Source of the DNA: Daphnia pulex
Taxonomy: Eukaryota; Arthropoda; Branchiopoda; Diplostraca; Daphniidae
Assembly (NCBI RefSeq): GCF_021134715.1
Contig: NC_060018.1
Span: 11,983,501-12,047,500 of the forward strand
Direction: 5' to 3'
Length of the DNA stretch: 64,000 bases
Position numbers and translations under genes: made by a program. The notes beneath the pieces are model-generated. The model was not told where the DNA came from, made no database searches, and saw nothing but the letters and a program-made list of their open reading frames with translations. Positions 1 to 10,187 of the stretch are shown here, one piece after another. Position 1 is the stretch's first letter, and every line of letters starts with the position of its first letter.

Positions 1-1827
1 CAAAATCAACCGGACGCCCTTAAAAAAATAATTCCCATAAGCGGCGATGTTACCTTGCCAGATCTCGGCATTTCATTTTCCGACATGCAAGAACTAATTG
101 CGAATGTCTCAGTCGTTTTTCACTCGGCAGCTCGTGTCACGTTTGATGACGATCTGAGAAGCGCCATCAACTCTAACGTCAAAGGACCGAAAAGAGTGGC
201 CATCTTCTGTCGGCAATTAAAGGACCTTAAGGTAAATTTCCAAAACATTTTCCTTCTTTTCTGTGCAATATTACCTGTGGCCTCATTTAAATTCAGGCAT
301 TTGTGCACGTCTCTACCACGTACAACAACGTGGAAAAAGATACGATTGAGGAGGAAGTCTATCCTACATCGCTTGATCCCCAAAAGCTGCTGGATTTAAT
401 CGACTGCATGGATGACAAGCTCCTAGCCAGCATCACCAATCAGTACAAATTCTACACCAGAAATAATTTACTAGACTAAAATGATACCTCTGGCAGATTG
501 GTTGGAACAAGCCCGAATGTTTACGCTTACACGAAAGCTCTGGGGGAACACCTTCTGCAAGATTTGACGTTTGAAAGCGGTAAACAACGACTTCCTCTAG
601 TGATTGTTCGGCCTTCTATGGTCACTGCTGCTGTACAGGAGCCCTTGCCTGGCTGGATCGATAATTTCAATGGACCTAGCGGTAAGAAAAATATAATTAG
701 AGGAAGTAGCTAAATTAAGTTATCCGTGGGGGAATTTTTATACAGGCACTTTGGCTGGAACAAGCAAAAGACTTATTCAAATTGTACGAGTCGATCCTGA
801 ACTTATTGCCGATATTATTCCTGTTGATTTTCCAATCAATTTGATGTTAGCGGCAGCATGGGATGAAGCAACATGTACAAAGTACAATTTCAGCATTAGA
901 TCTGAATTCTGTTCGTTATTCCGATTATTACCTAACATATTCTATTAGATCGTCCGATCAGATTCGAGTGTACAACTGCTCATCTGGCTCTTTAAACCCC
1001 ATCATTTGGCGGGATTTCAGAAACTGGGGTTTGCGTGGTGTTCATGAATTTCCGTGTAAAGAAATCATGAGGTATCCCAACATTAAGCTCCAAACAAATC
1101 GCCTCCTTTTCAACATTGAAATCATCCTATATCACCATCTGCCGGCTCTCTTTTTCGACACAATCGCTCTGTTGTGTGGGAGAAAGCCTTTCGTGGTGAG
1201 TTTCTCTCTTTAGCTATTTGTAGTTACGTTATTCAAGCAGCATAGACTAGTGAAATTAAATGTTGTTTTTCATTAAGTCTCGGCTATTCAAGAGAGCCCA
1301 CAAGATGATGTCTTGTTTAGAATTTTATACGATGCGCGAGTGGAATTTCCCCAGCCAAAACCCTGTCCTGTTAATGGACAAGATGTCAGTTCAAGAAAAA
1401 AATACTTTCAACTTTGACGTACGAAAAATCGACTGGGAGACATACATGACTACTTTCGCGGTTGGAGTTCGTGAATATCTTTTCAAAGACGATTTGAGTT
1501 CCCTACCTGCTGCCAGAAAGAATTTGAACAGGTTATAATGAACCTTAAAAAAAGAATTTGTTATTCTGAAACATTAATTTTGAATTGTCTGTTTCTAACA
1601 GGATGAAACAGTTAAGGATGGTGGTTCATTTTGTCATCTTGGGACTGATGCTATTATTCCTCTACGCCCTCTGGACCAAATTCACGACGGAGACTTCGTC
1701 GATAGTTTCGTTTTTATTCCAAAACACAAATAACTCGTCTACCGTTCAGGATATTTTAGAAAATGAACAATTTTTCGGAGTAAAATCAGCACATATTCTT
1801 CCTCTAAAATCAGAGCTAGAATCGTAA
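1..1827 (+). CDS. Fatty acyl-CoA reductase, 5' end outside the window
   Basis: FARs reduce fatty acyl-CoA to fatty alcohol with NADPH, usually at ER or peroxisome membranes; in arthropods the products feed waxes and cuticular lipids. Exons read as <1-231, 297-442, 497-681, 746-881, 949-1195, 1278-1531 and 1602-1827; all junctions are GT-AG and phases agree, giving 474 residues in frame. Visible features are the Rossmann-type core with the [11 protein letters not shown] stretch, the catalytic YxxxK as YAYTK, the GPSG-TLAG segment, [16 protein letters not shown], and a C-terminal FAR domain ([21 protein letters not shown]) followed by a hydrophobic anchor. Compared with the usual 500-540 residues, only about 60 N-terminal residues with the TGxxGF motif are missing. 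No break is seen. Its last two exons are copied near 16 kb. Confidence 0.9.
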
Positions 1828-3617
1828 GTGGAACAGCGGTTATTACTAACATACGGGCTAGCTTATACAATAGTTAAACATATACAGCTTCATTTATATA
1901 GATAGCCTTTGGAGTTTGGACTGTGACTACTTCTTTATCGTTAAAAAATTGTTATTTTGGTCGTACAATAAATAATAGAAGTTGAAATTTTCAAACATGT
2001 GCTGTCAAACCATCCAAGCTTCTTGGCGAAAGATAATCGTGTGCTTTACACTGGGACGAAGTGGAGTTTACTACAGTATGAGAAAATCATGCACATTTTA
2101 ACAGCTAAATGTTTATGCTTGCAAAACAAAAGCTCTCGATAAGCACCTCTTGCAAAAGATGAATCTGAGTGCAACAGTGAATGGCGATTTTCTCTTGTGC
2201 AGATTGTTCGTCGTCAAGCGTGGAAAAATGAAAATCAATGCCCTTATAACTTATTGTCAACTTCGAATCGCATTGTATATCAAGATTTTTGTCTTCCGCG
2301 AGGTCTTCCGTTTGTTCCACGGATTAAATCCCGTAAGCTTGCCCATCCTCCATTTCGGTATGTGCGGGTGGTGCGGGTCTACCTAAACCGTTACTACTTT
2401 CGGTTCTTGCTATATGTGCAAGTCAAAAGTTTAAATCTCGCGGGTTAAAATGAGCGCGTTTTGTAGCAGAAACATGCCAGTAGCCGCCATTAGCAGTAGC
2501 TCCTATAGATATGGGAAGCACGGAGGCGCTTTGACCCGGAATTCACAAGCACCACTGCAGTTCACTCGTAAAAGAAGAAAAAAATCTTAACACTGTTATT
2601 TTACCAACTTTCTTCTTTACAGTTAGTGCATAAATGCTTCAAGCATATACTGTCCTATGATGCTTGCAGTATACAAGATACTTGGTCGTACACGGATTTA
2701 TCGTCAAAGGCCTATTCAAGAAGTTTCCCAGTGAGAAAAAACCGGAAAAAACAAAAGATGACATAAAATAAATATTGAGGACTTGAGAACCGATTAAGAC
2801 AAGTGACTTTTACCTAAATCTGGACACATGGACCAGCAATCAATCAATCCTACCATGAAAAGGGAATCCCCAATGTGAAATTAAGTACTGGGGGCTTCAA
2901 CCATGTTGCAACAAAATAAATTATTTCAATAAAGCTCGACGTCTCGAATTTTATTTAATTTGGAATTTGTTATGTTCACACGGCCACTACTAGGCATCAC
3001 GGGTCGGCCAACAGACCCGGTGGAAGACGACTTGATACCATCAAGCATGATGTTACTTGCTACATTTTTTCTACAGCCAACTATGCGTTAGACGATAACT
3101 GGTACCCGTAAGGAAATCTCAACCCAACCCCAAGAGACTCTTTTTACGTGTAACAACCCCTTAGCCAATCCCCAGCTAGGGACCCATAGTTTAAACTGCC
3201 CAAGTGTGTCCACCGCACTACGGCGATGGCCTGCCCTGGCTGTAGCAATTTGTTGAAACAGTTGACGCTACATAATCGCTTCCTGAGGGAGCCACAGCGG
3301 CTATATGAGCAACTAACAATTCTCACTTGGGGGTTCGAACCCTGATCTCAACGTGCACCACTGCACCTACTCATAAATGACGCCTTATCCAATACACCCA
3401 CTCGCTCCCTCATAATCATTGAAAAAGAAAATGCTTTTATATTTCAGTGGATGATCAGCAAACATGAAATAATCGGGTGTATCGATGATGAATCGATACC
3501 GATAAAAATTTGAACACACGTCGTGAAATAAAAATGCCATGAATTTTAAAAGATGCACACAAAAAGCCCAAAAAGCTCTGGCAATATAGTCGATGGCCAC
3601 CGACCCGGATCAGTTCC
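1371..3617. repeat. Segmental duplication, copy A (partner about 16001-18308)
   Basis: From the penultimate FAR exon onward this stretch matches about 16001-18308 with only scattered substitutions and small indels, including all non-coding sequence after the FAR stop codon. It contains no gene I recognise beyond the FAR tail. Near 3330 it has the palindromic GGGTTCGAACCC, which resembles a pol III B box, so part of the block may derive from a SINE, but no A box is convincing. AATAAA-like signals occur near 1970 and 2920. The short ORFs shared by both copies are most simply explained by recent duplication rather than selection. Confidence 0.9.
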
Positions 3618-3629
3618 TGGTAGTTTGAG

Positions 3630-3740
3630 CAACTAAGAGTTTTTTTTCTTTCATTTTTCTTTATTTCTTTTCCTTTTCCCCTACTTTAATTGAATTTGAA
3701 TAAAAATTCTTTCTGTTGCCCGGCAATTGCGATTGCAATT
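3630..3740. other. Pyrimidine-rich spacer
   Basis: A T/C-rich tract leads into the first fucosyltransferase relic. It holds no feature beyond low complexity. Confidence 0.5.
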
Positions 3741-3808
3741 GCGAATAGCGACGGCAATTTTTCAATCAGCAAAATTCTAACTTTCTCGTTCGTTTTATAG
3801 GGTATTTC

Positions 3809-4963
3809 GTGTTTAGTTATCGTCATTTTAACACTACTCCAACAGAAACAACAGAAATTAAAACAAGTGATCAGCAGCACCAAATCCGTCAGAAAAACGA
3901 AACGAAAACAATTTTAGTGTGGAATGCTTTGGAACGAGCGGAAGTAAGAATCTTTGGTAAGGGCAAAGACGTTATTGCCAATCAAAATTGCACTTACACT
4001 TGATGCAAAATCGTCGATAAAAGAGAAGAACGTCCCCTAGAACATTACGACGCAATCTTCGTTGTACTTAATGACCAATTCACATCTGCCGATCAGCTGA
4101 TGATACCAGAATTTCCAAACAAGCGCAACGAACTTCAACGCCTCGTCTTTTTCACGGAAGAATTTCCCCCAGCGCTGATTCCTTACTACGACATGACTCG
4201 ATTAGCCAATTTTTTTCCACTGGACAATCACGTACAGAATAGACGCCGATATTCCTTTACTCTACGGCCGAGTCATTCCGAAAGAAAACGCTCCCAGGAC
4301 GTCAAAAGAGGTTAAACAATTAAGAGAAAAAGCTCGTAATAATCAAGTTAAACAACATCACAACAAGACGAAAACAATCGCCTGGATGGTTTCTCGTTGT
4401 GATATTTACGGCCAACGTCGTGTGTATGGGCGTTGCGGGACCTTGTCTTGTTCTCGTCACGATTTGCATAGTTCAGACCCGCAATGCTACGACATGCGAT
4501 CGAGTCGATTTACAAATTCTACTTGTCTTTCGAAAATGCCGTTTGTCCAGATTACGTCACTGAAAAGCTTTTCAAAATTCTGGCTCACGACATAGTCCCG
4601 GTCGTCTACGGAGGGCTCCATTACAGTCAACACGCACCGCCTCATTCGTACATCGACGCTCGCAAATTCAAACCGAAATATTTGGCGGGATTTTTAAAAA
4701 TACTGGACGAAGACGATGAGCTCTACAACGAGTATTTCTGGTGGAAGGATTACTACAGTGAGGAGTACAGCAGTGAAGACATATCACGCCACGGATTTTG
4801 TTATTTGTGTCAAAAACTGCACGAGCAGGAAAACAATGACATCCAAACTTATCCGGATCTGGACTTGGAATGGGGTGATGGTAACCAGTGTGATCCTTTT
4901 TATCCCACTTGGATACAACAAATATTTAAAAGCAAAAGACTATTACATGACTTAAAATTTTGA
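3809..4963 (+). pseudogene. Alpha-1,3-fucosyltransferase pseudogene 1 (GT10 family)
   Basis: GT10 enzymes move fucose from GDP-fucose to GlcNAc on Golgi glycans. Family features are clear: TKTILVWNA near the start, the acceptor-side FFTEEFPP, the donor-binding FYLSFENAVCPDYVTEK, then VPVVYGG and the C-terminal FWWKDYY. The gene is broken: an in-frame TGA at 4001-4003, a +1 shift in a seven-T run near 4210-4216, and a second shift near 4496-4499 between CYDM and the FYLSFEN block. The type II membrane anchor expected at the N-terminus is not recognisable. The last 150 codons remain open. Read straight through, no single frame gives a working protein, so I call it a pseudogene; sequencing error could explain the homopolymer shift but not all three breaks. 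Confidence 0.85.
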
Positions 4964-5472
4964 ATTAATTTATCCATCAAATTAAAAATTGAAACTCTAC
5001 GAAAAATCAAATAACAATTTTCATGTCTTGAGAAAAAAATTTTTTCTCCGAGTTTACCGCTTCCAGCTCCAGCAATTCAAAATTTAAAACAAAACTGATA
5101 AAATCTGTTTCCCCCAGGCCGCTGGTGGCTGCTATAGTTGTCATAGGTCATGTCACTTGCCCCTTCATGATCAATTGATCAGATAAAAAGGGAAAGGGGG
5201 GCAAAAGCTGTATATTTGGGACATAATTTTACCTCCGGCAGATAGGGGGAAACAAACCTGACCTTTGGTAATAATCGACACAAGACTTCGGCATCACTTT
5301 TTCCTGATGAAATACGTTCCATCGAATAGAGCCGTCAAACACAGAAGGCGAAACGAAAAGGCCACGGCTTGAGTGCAGTCATCCAACTTTTACCCGGAAT
5401 TGTAACACGTTCAATTGTGCCCACCCTCATCCTTAATCCGCTAAAGTGTCTAAAAAAATAACCACAATCAAA
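4964..5472. other. Spacer between the two fucosyltransferase relics
   Basis: AT-rich non-coding sequence. I see no gene, repeat pair or convincing promoter element. Confidence 0.5.
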
Positions 5473-6719
5473 ATGAAAAACAATTCCCATCACAGAATTT
5501 TATCCACAGTGAAAACGAAGTCATTGGTGATATTTGTGCTAACAAATTTAGTCTTCCTACTCCAGCTGTACACACCTGTCGAGTATTCCGTTTTCGACCC
5601 CTTCTCAGAAATAACCGGATTGATTCGCAAAAACAAAACGATTTTAATTTGGAACAGCCCACAAATTCTGGACACCGCCCCGTTTGGCTTGTAACACGAG
5701 CCTTTCATTGCACATGGGTGCGAAGTCTCAGATTGTATCGTCTTTGACCAGCCATCGATTTTGCCTCTAGAAGAATACGATGCCATCCTAGTGCATGTGC
5801 ATGAGCTATGGAAGTCTCGCATGCCAGATTTCAATAGGTAAAAGCATCAGCGATTCGTTTTTCTGACCCAAGAATCGCCCATTTCGATGCACACAATTGA
5901 CGTTACTAAAATGGGGAATTTGTTTAACTCGGGTTTAACTGGACCATGAGCTACAAATTGAATTCAGACGTCCGGCTGCTTTACGGTCGCATCCATCCGG
6001 AATCGACGGCCCCAGAAACACTTGAAGAGACGCACCGGATGATTGAAGCGATGCATCTTCCATCCGCCAGGAATTATGCTGCCAATAACACGCGCCCGGT
6101 CGTTTGGATGGCGTCTCATTGCACCACAAACAGTTTGCGAGAAAGGTACGTCAAACAACTGAGCAAATACATTCCGGTCGATATTTACGGCGGATGCGGC
6201 AATTTCAGTTGCCCTCACAGCAAAACAAATTTCGTGTCTGATCCAAAATACTACGAAATGATGGAAACGGAATACAAATTCTACTTGTCCTTTGAAAATT
6301 TCATCTGCAACGATTACGTGATGGAGAAATTCTTTGAAATCATGAACCACAATATCGTTCCTATCGTTTACGGTGGGCCCAATTACAGCCAGTTCGCCCC
6401 CCATCATTGGTACATCAACGCCCTGGATTTTACTCCGGAGAAACTGGCCCAGTACCTGCTATTGCTCAACGCCAACGACAATTTTTACAACGAATATTTC
6501 TGGTGGAAGGATCACCAACGAGTGGAAAGTGGAGTGGTGCAAATGGCGCAACACGCTTTCTGCGATCTGTGCAAGAAACTTCACGAGGACGAAAAAATAA
6601 CCAAGTAGGCTACTACCCCGAATTGATATCATAATGGCACCCAAAAACACAGTGCAGATATTTTTCTTGGGAGACGGGAACAACTACATCATCTACTACA
6701 CTGGCAAATAGAATGCAAT
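5473..6719 (+). pseudogene. Alpha-1,3-fucosyltransferase pseudogene 2 (GT10 family)
   Basis: The first ATG (5473) opens a typical Golgi type II start: a short basic tail then a hydrophobic anchor (SLVIFVLTNLVFLLQLY). The stem and catalytic region follow: KTILIWNSP, CEVSDCIVFD, RFVFLTQESP, WTMSYKLNSDV, YGRIHPE, FYLSFENFICNDYVMEK, VPIVYGGPNYSQ and FWWKDH. Breaks are in-frame TAA at 5692-5694 and 5839-5841, an 11-base tandem duplication at 5922-5943 that shifts frame just before WTMSY, and a shift in an A run near 6592, after which the family's YYPEL and WHPKTQCRYFSW tail is readable with one more TAA near 6632. A 220-codon stretch (5946-6608) is still open. It is a tandem paralogue of the relic upstream. 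Confidence 0.87.
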
Positions 6720-8084
6720 GAAATTGGTCTCCAATAATTTTGACAATTCGATTGATAAATGCATTTGATGTCTTGAGGCTGAATAAACTCGAGTTCAACT
6801 TTCATGTGGAAAATATGCAGTCGTTCAACAAATGAGTATTTAACCCTAACTGAGTAAACAAAACTGGCAAGTGAAAATGGTTACAGGCAAGCGCCTATCT
6901 CAGGAATAATCGTAATCCGTACCATGTAAAGACTGACCAAGTAAAGACAACGCCATTAAACAGTAAAAATAGAAAAATAGAGATAAATTTGTCCTACCTT
7001 TGTGCCCGGGAAATACAGCCAGGCATCCCCAGGTGCTCCATCCATCTGCAGAAAAGTTGAAAGTGAATCCACCAGGCTGAATGGGAAAAAAGGGAGTCTT
7101 CGTGAATACCCCCACACTCTCATGGGTGTACACGAGGACAGAGGAGATTCAAAGAAAGGGGAAGAAGATATCCGTCACACGTATCGAGCAACATCGGTAG
7201 TATCTCCAATCAGGTGTTTATCTAAAAATAAAAATTAAAAATTGGTTCATGAGAAATATCTACAGAACAATAAATAATGAAAAGTTTAAAAGGGACAGGG
7301 TAAACCCAAATTTTTAATAAACAGGAGAATTTAGAGTTTCCACGTTCAAGCTGCATTTGTGCAGTCATTAGAATATCAAGCAGATAACAGAATAAAAGTT
7401 GAATCAAACACAAATCGTTACCCAAGCGATGATAGTGAAATTGCTGCTGATGACAGACCTGTGAATAGCAGCACGAGCAAAACTTGCATAGGCATTCTTG
7501 TTGAAGGCTGACTGAGGCCTGAAATCTGCACAAAGGAAAAGGTTACTACATAGTGCAAACAAACTGCCATGCATTGACAGGGGGCTTACATAATACATGC
7601 TAGTCAGAAACTAACACTTCACAAGCAGGTGTCTTCTATTTACACTCCCATAATCATTCTACTTGTGTTCTTAGCTTTATTTACCTGCTGAACAGCATGA
7701 GGTGTGTACGAACTACGAAGAGATTCTATAAAGTGCACAAGACGACCACGTTTTGGGGATTTTATTTGTTGTAGACTATTTTTCGTGCAGCTACGTCCCC
7801 GTGTGCGTTTCCTGATCTGACGAACGATAGCAATCAGCAGACGACCCTTTTGTTTTGACTTTTCTTCTACTATTCTATTAGCCAAAGAAATCGATAGATT
7901 AGAAACCATAAAATAGACTCCTCCCCTAAATCCAAACCGCTCTTAAGTCTAAACTAAAACGATAAAAGTGGTTTTGAAATTGAGTATTGTAATTTAACTG
8001 AAAAAAATTCTTAATTAATTCAACTGTGATTCTTTTTTGAAATATTGGAAGCCCTACTATACTGACCAAATGTTATTACCCATC
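6720..8084. other. Mostly unexplained region with possible minus-strand exons
   Basis: Three minus-strand stretches have open frame and splice-like ends. 7909-7690 starts MVSNLSISLANR and ends at CAG|GTAAAT. 7495-7422 would encode a signal-peptide-like start (MPMQVLLVLLFTGLSSAA) ending at GG|GTAACG. 7110-7000 contains FTFNFSADGWSTWG and ends at G|GTAGGA. I recognise no family and cannot show that they form one transcript. Nothing convincing is seen on the plus strand. Confidence 0.2.
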
Positions 8085-9199
8085 TAATTCTAGCCTGCCT
8101 AGCTGCCACACCCAATAAGTTATGAGAAATTTCGTTACAAAATGAATTATTACATGATGTTCTGAGTGACGAAGAAATCGAAACAGTCAATGAATTGGCC
8201 ACTCCTTCAGTCCTTTGGTAACATAAATTCATTAGTCAACTATGCAAGTGTCATAATTTTAAAACTAGAATTATTATGTAGTTGTCGAAAACTGTGTTGA
8301 GGAAAGAGCCGAGCTCGGAAATGACCAGCATCTCCAGCCTTAAGACTTCGAAAACGGCCTGGATTGCGGATGCTGGATTGCGGAAGTCCACCCTTTGATG
8401 GATAGACTCTCCCGAAGGATTTCCCTCATTAACGGTTTAAAAACCAACTCTTCGCGGGGCGATGCAGAGATCCTTCAGGTTTGGCCGTAAATTGTTCCAT
8501 TACAGGAGGGCATATGAATCAAGATTTTTTCATGATGCTTTCATCAGGTGGCTAATTATGGAATTGGTGGGCATTATTCTCCTCATCACGACTACCTATT
8601 GAAAAACAAAACAGATGAAGAATTTAGTATTTTAATTCACTTACGTCTTACGTGTATGTTGTCGTATATGGTGATTAATTACCTAAACATTTTGCTGATT
8701 GTTTTCAGATGGAGAAACTCTCTCCCCGGGATAAGGCCATGGGCGTCTGGGCGATAGGATCGCCACTTTCATGTTTTACGTAACACTCCCTGGTTTATAG
8801 ACTATCCTATTGAAAATCAGTGTTAATTATAACTCGTTGCTTTGTTTCTCAAATAGCTCAACGATGTAGACTTGCAGAGCGAGGAGGGTCAACTGCATTC
8901 CCGCGGGCGGGTGTGGCTGTCAGACCCGTCCGAGGCGGAGCCGCATTTTGGTACAATTTGAAACGTAACGATTAAGTAATCCCGATACCCTTCATGGAGC
9001 TTGCCCTGTCGTTTTGGGTCACAAGTGGGGTGAGTTTTATGTCCTATTTAATTTCGCTCAGCTGAATCATTTCATAGAAATTTAGAAAGATTTTTTACAT
9101 TAGAAATCAAATCGTTCTGAAATTTCAGTTAGCAACAAATGGATTCGAGAGTCAGTTCAGACGTTCAACAGAGGCTGCCTAACTGATCCGACAAAATAA
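8085..9199 (+). pseudogene. Prolyl 4-hydroxylase alpha subunit pseudogene (catalytic half)
   Basis: The family hydroxylates collagen-type proline in the ER lumen using Fe(II) and 2-oxoglutarate. Pieces in order: LLHDVLSDEEIETV (near 8150), TSKTAWIA (8345), DRLSRRISLI and GDAEILQ ending at a GT donor near 8477, VANYGIGGHYSPHHDY with the iron-binding HxD (8549), GDRIATFMFYV (8752), AGVAVRPVRGGAAFWYNLKR (8905), TLHGACPV with the distal iron histidine (8985), and the end NKWIRESVQTFNRGC to TAA at 9197. It is broken by a 14-base tandem duplication at 8359-8386, by stop or shift around 8730-8750, and by another shift near 8870. The N-terminal peptide-binding half is missing. Confidence 0.85.
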
Positions 9200-9640
9200 T
9201 CCGCGACGCCTGTATAACATTTCAGCATTCGTATACATATTTAGCGTTTTTTACGTTGTTGTTAATGGGCAATCGTTTTGAATAATTCCACAATCCCAGA
9301 AGAAGTGGAACCATATGATCTTAATTGTTTTAAATTCAACTTTGAATTGTGATTTGTAGAATTGTGAATTGACAATGTGTTTTCTTAAAAAACAGAAAAT
9401 ACAACGTTAACATTTTGTGACGTCGGCATTTTTTATAAATCTCTAATACTATGTGGTAGGACAAATAAACGATTCAAAACATTACCAACTCTGTTAAAAG
9501 GGTAATTAAATATTATTTAAAAAATATTAGGGGAACGCAGTGCACGATCGCCTATTTCTGAAAAATGGGCGGAGCTAGCTACACTTCTAGATTACCGAAT
9601 TCGCCGACGTAACACACTCAAGGTAGTCAAGCGGTGTTCA
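9200..9640. other. 3' flank of the prolyl 4-hydroxylase relic
   Basis: The first 200 bases are similar to 14252-14440, so the former 3' UTR was copied together with the last coding exon. No other feature is seen. Confidence 0.5.
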
Positions 9641-10095
9641 GTCCAACATCTTATTTATTCCTATCCTCCTATGTTCCTATCTTATTTATTTGATTGGAAT
9701 TGATAATGATTAATGAAAAAGATGATTGTAATATATTTGAAAAAATAAAACAAACGTAGAAATTATATTTTCTTTCGTGTAAACTTGAAAAGGTATTTTT
9801 AAACCCAAATTAACTATGCCTTTTCGCAGATTATCGAATTCACTGATGTTTCAAACATGTTCAAACATGTTCAAACACGTTCAAACACGTTCAAACACGT
9901 TGAAGGTTCAAGTTCGTTCAATGGAGTTCCATCAATAGTTTTTTTTTAAGTTTTTTAATTAATTTGACGCTAATTAATAAAAAAATTGATTGTATAATGT
10001 TTGGAAAAATAAAATGAACCAAACCATCATAGTTTCTTCCGCGTAAACTTGAAAATGTATTTTTAAACTTAAGTTAACTAGTCCAATGAACGAGT
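9640..10095. repeat. Imperfect direct repeat pair upstream of the eIF4G-like gene
   Basis: Two related stretches, about 9640-9835 and 9935-10085, share the order TTAATTAAT-like AT tract, AATAAAA, then a GTAAACTTGAAAA / GTATTTTTAAAC block and TTAACTA. Between them (9849-9905) lies a run of five near-identical decamers of the type TTCAAACATG or TTCAAACACG. Confidence 0.6.
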
Positions 10096-10118
10096 GCCAA
10101 TAGTGTTGACGTGATCCG

Positions 10119-10187
10119 AGTTGATATAAGGGCGCACAAATCTGACCAAGATATTCAAGCTTTCACTTTTGTTCCCACAACAACAAA
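10119..10187 (+). promoter_or_regulatory. Probable TATA promoter of the eIF4G-like gene
   Basis: TATAAG at 10125-10130 lies about 58 bases before the ATG, followed by a short leader ending in an A-rich CAACAACAAA context at the start codon. This fits a short 5' UTR. It is inferred from sequence only. Confidence 0.4.

Noticed and set aside
2105-2448. Open frames on both strands that recur at 16786-17138
   Set aside because: Their conservation is explained by the recent segmental duplication; frames differ downstream between copies and no domain is recognisable.
3144-3600. SINE called from the GGGTTCGAACCC motif
   Set aside because: The motif is palindromic and no A box at the right distance was convincing; kept only as a note in the duplication entry.
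4001-4003. In-frame TGA in fucosyltransferase relic 1 as a selenocysteine codon
   Set aside because: The family has no selenocysteine there and the gene carries two further frameshifts.
6613-6798. 61-codon minus-strand frame
   Set aside because: Antisense to the C-terminal tail of fucosyltransferase relic 2, which matches its paralogue.
9849-9905. Short direct repeats as a CRISPR-like array
   Set aside because: The decamers are contiguous with no spacers, and the genome is eukaryotic.
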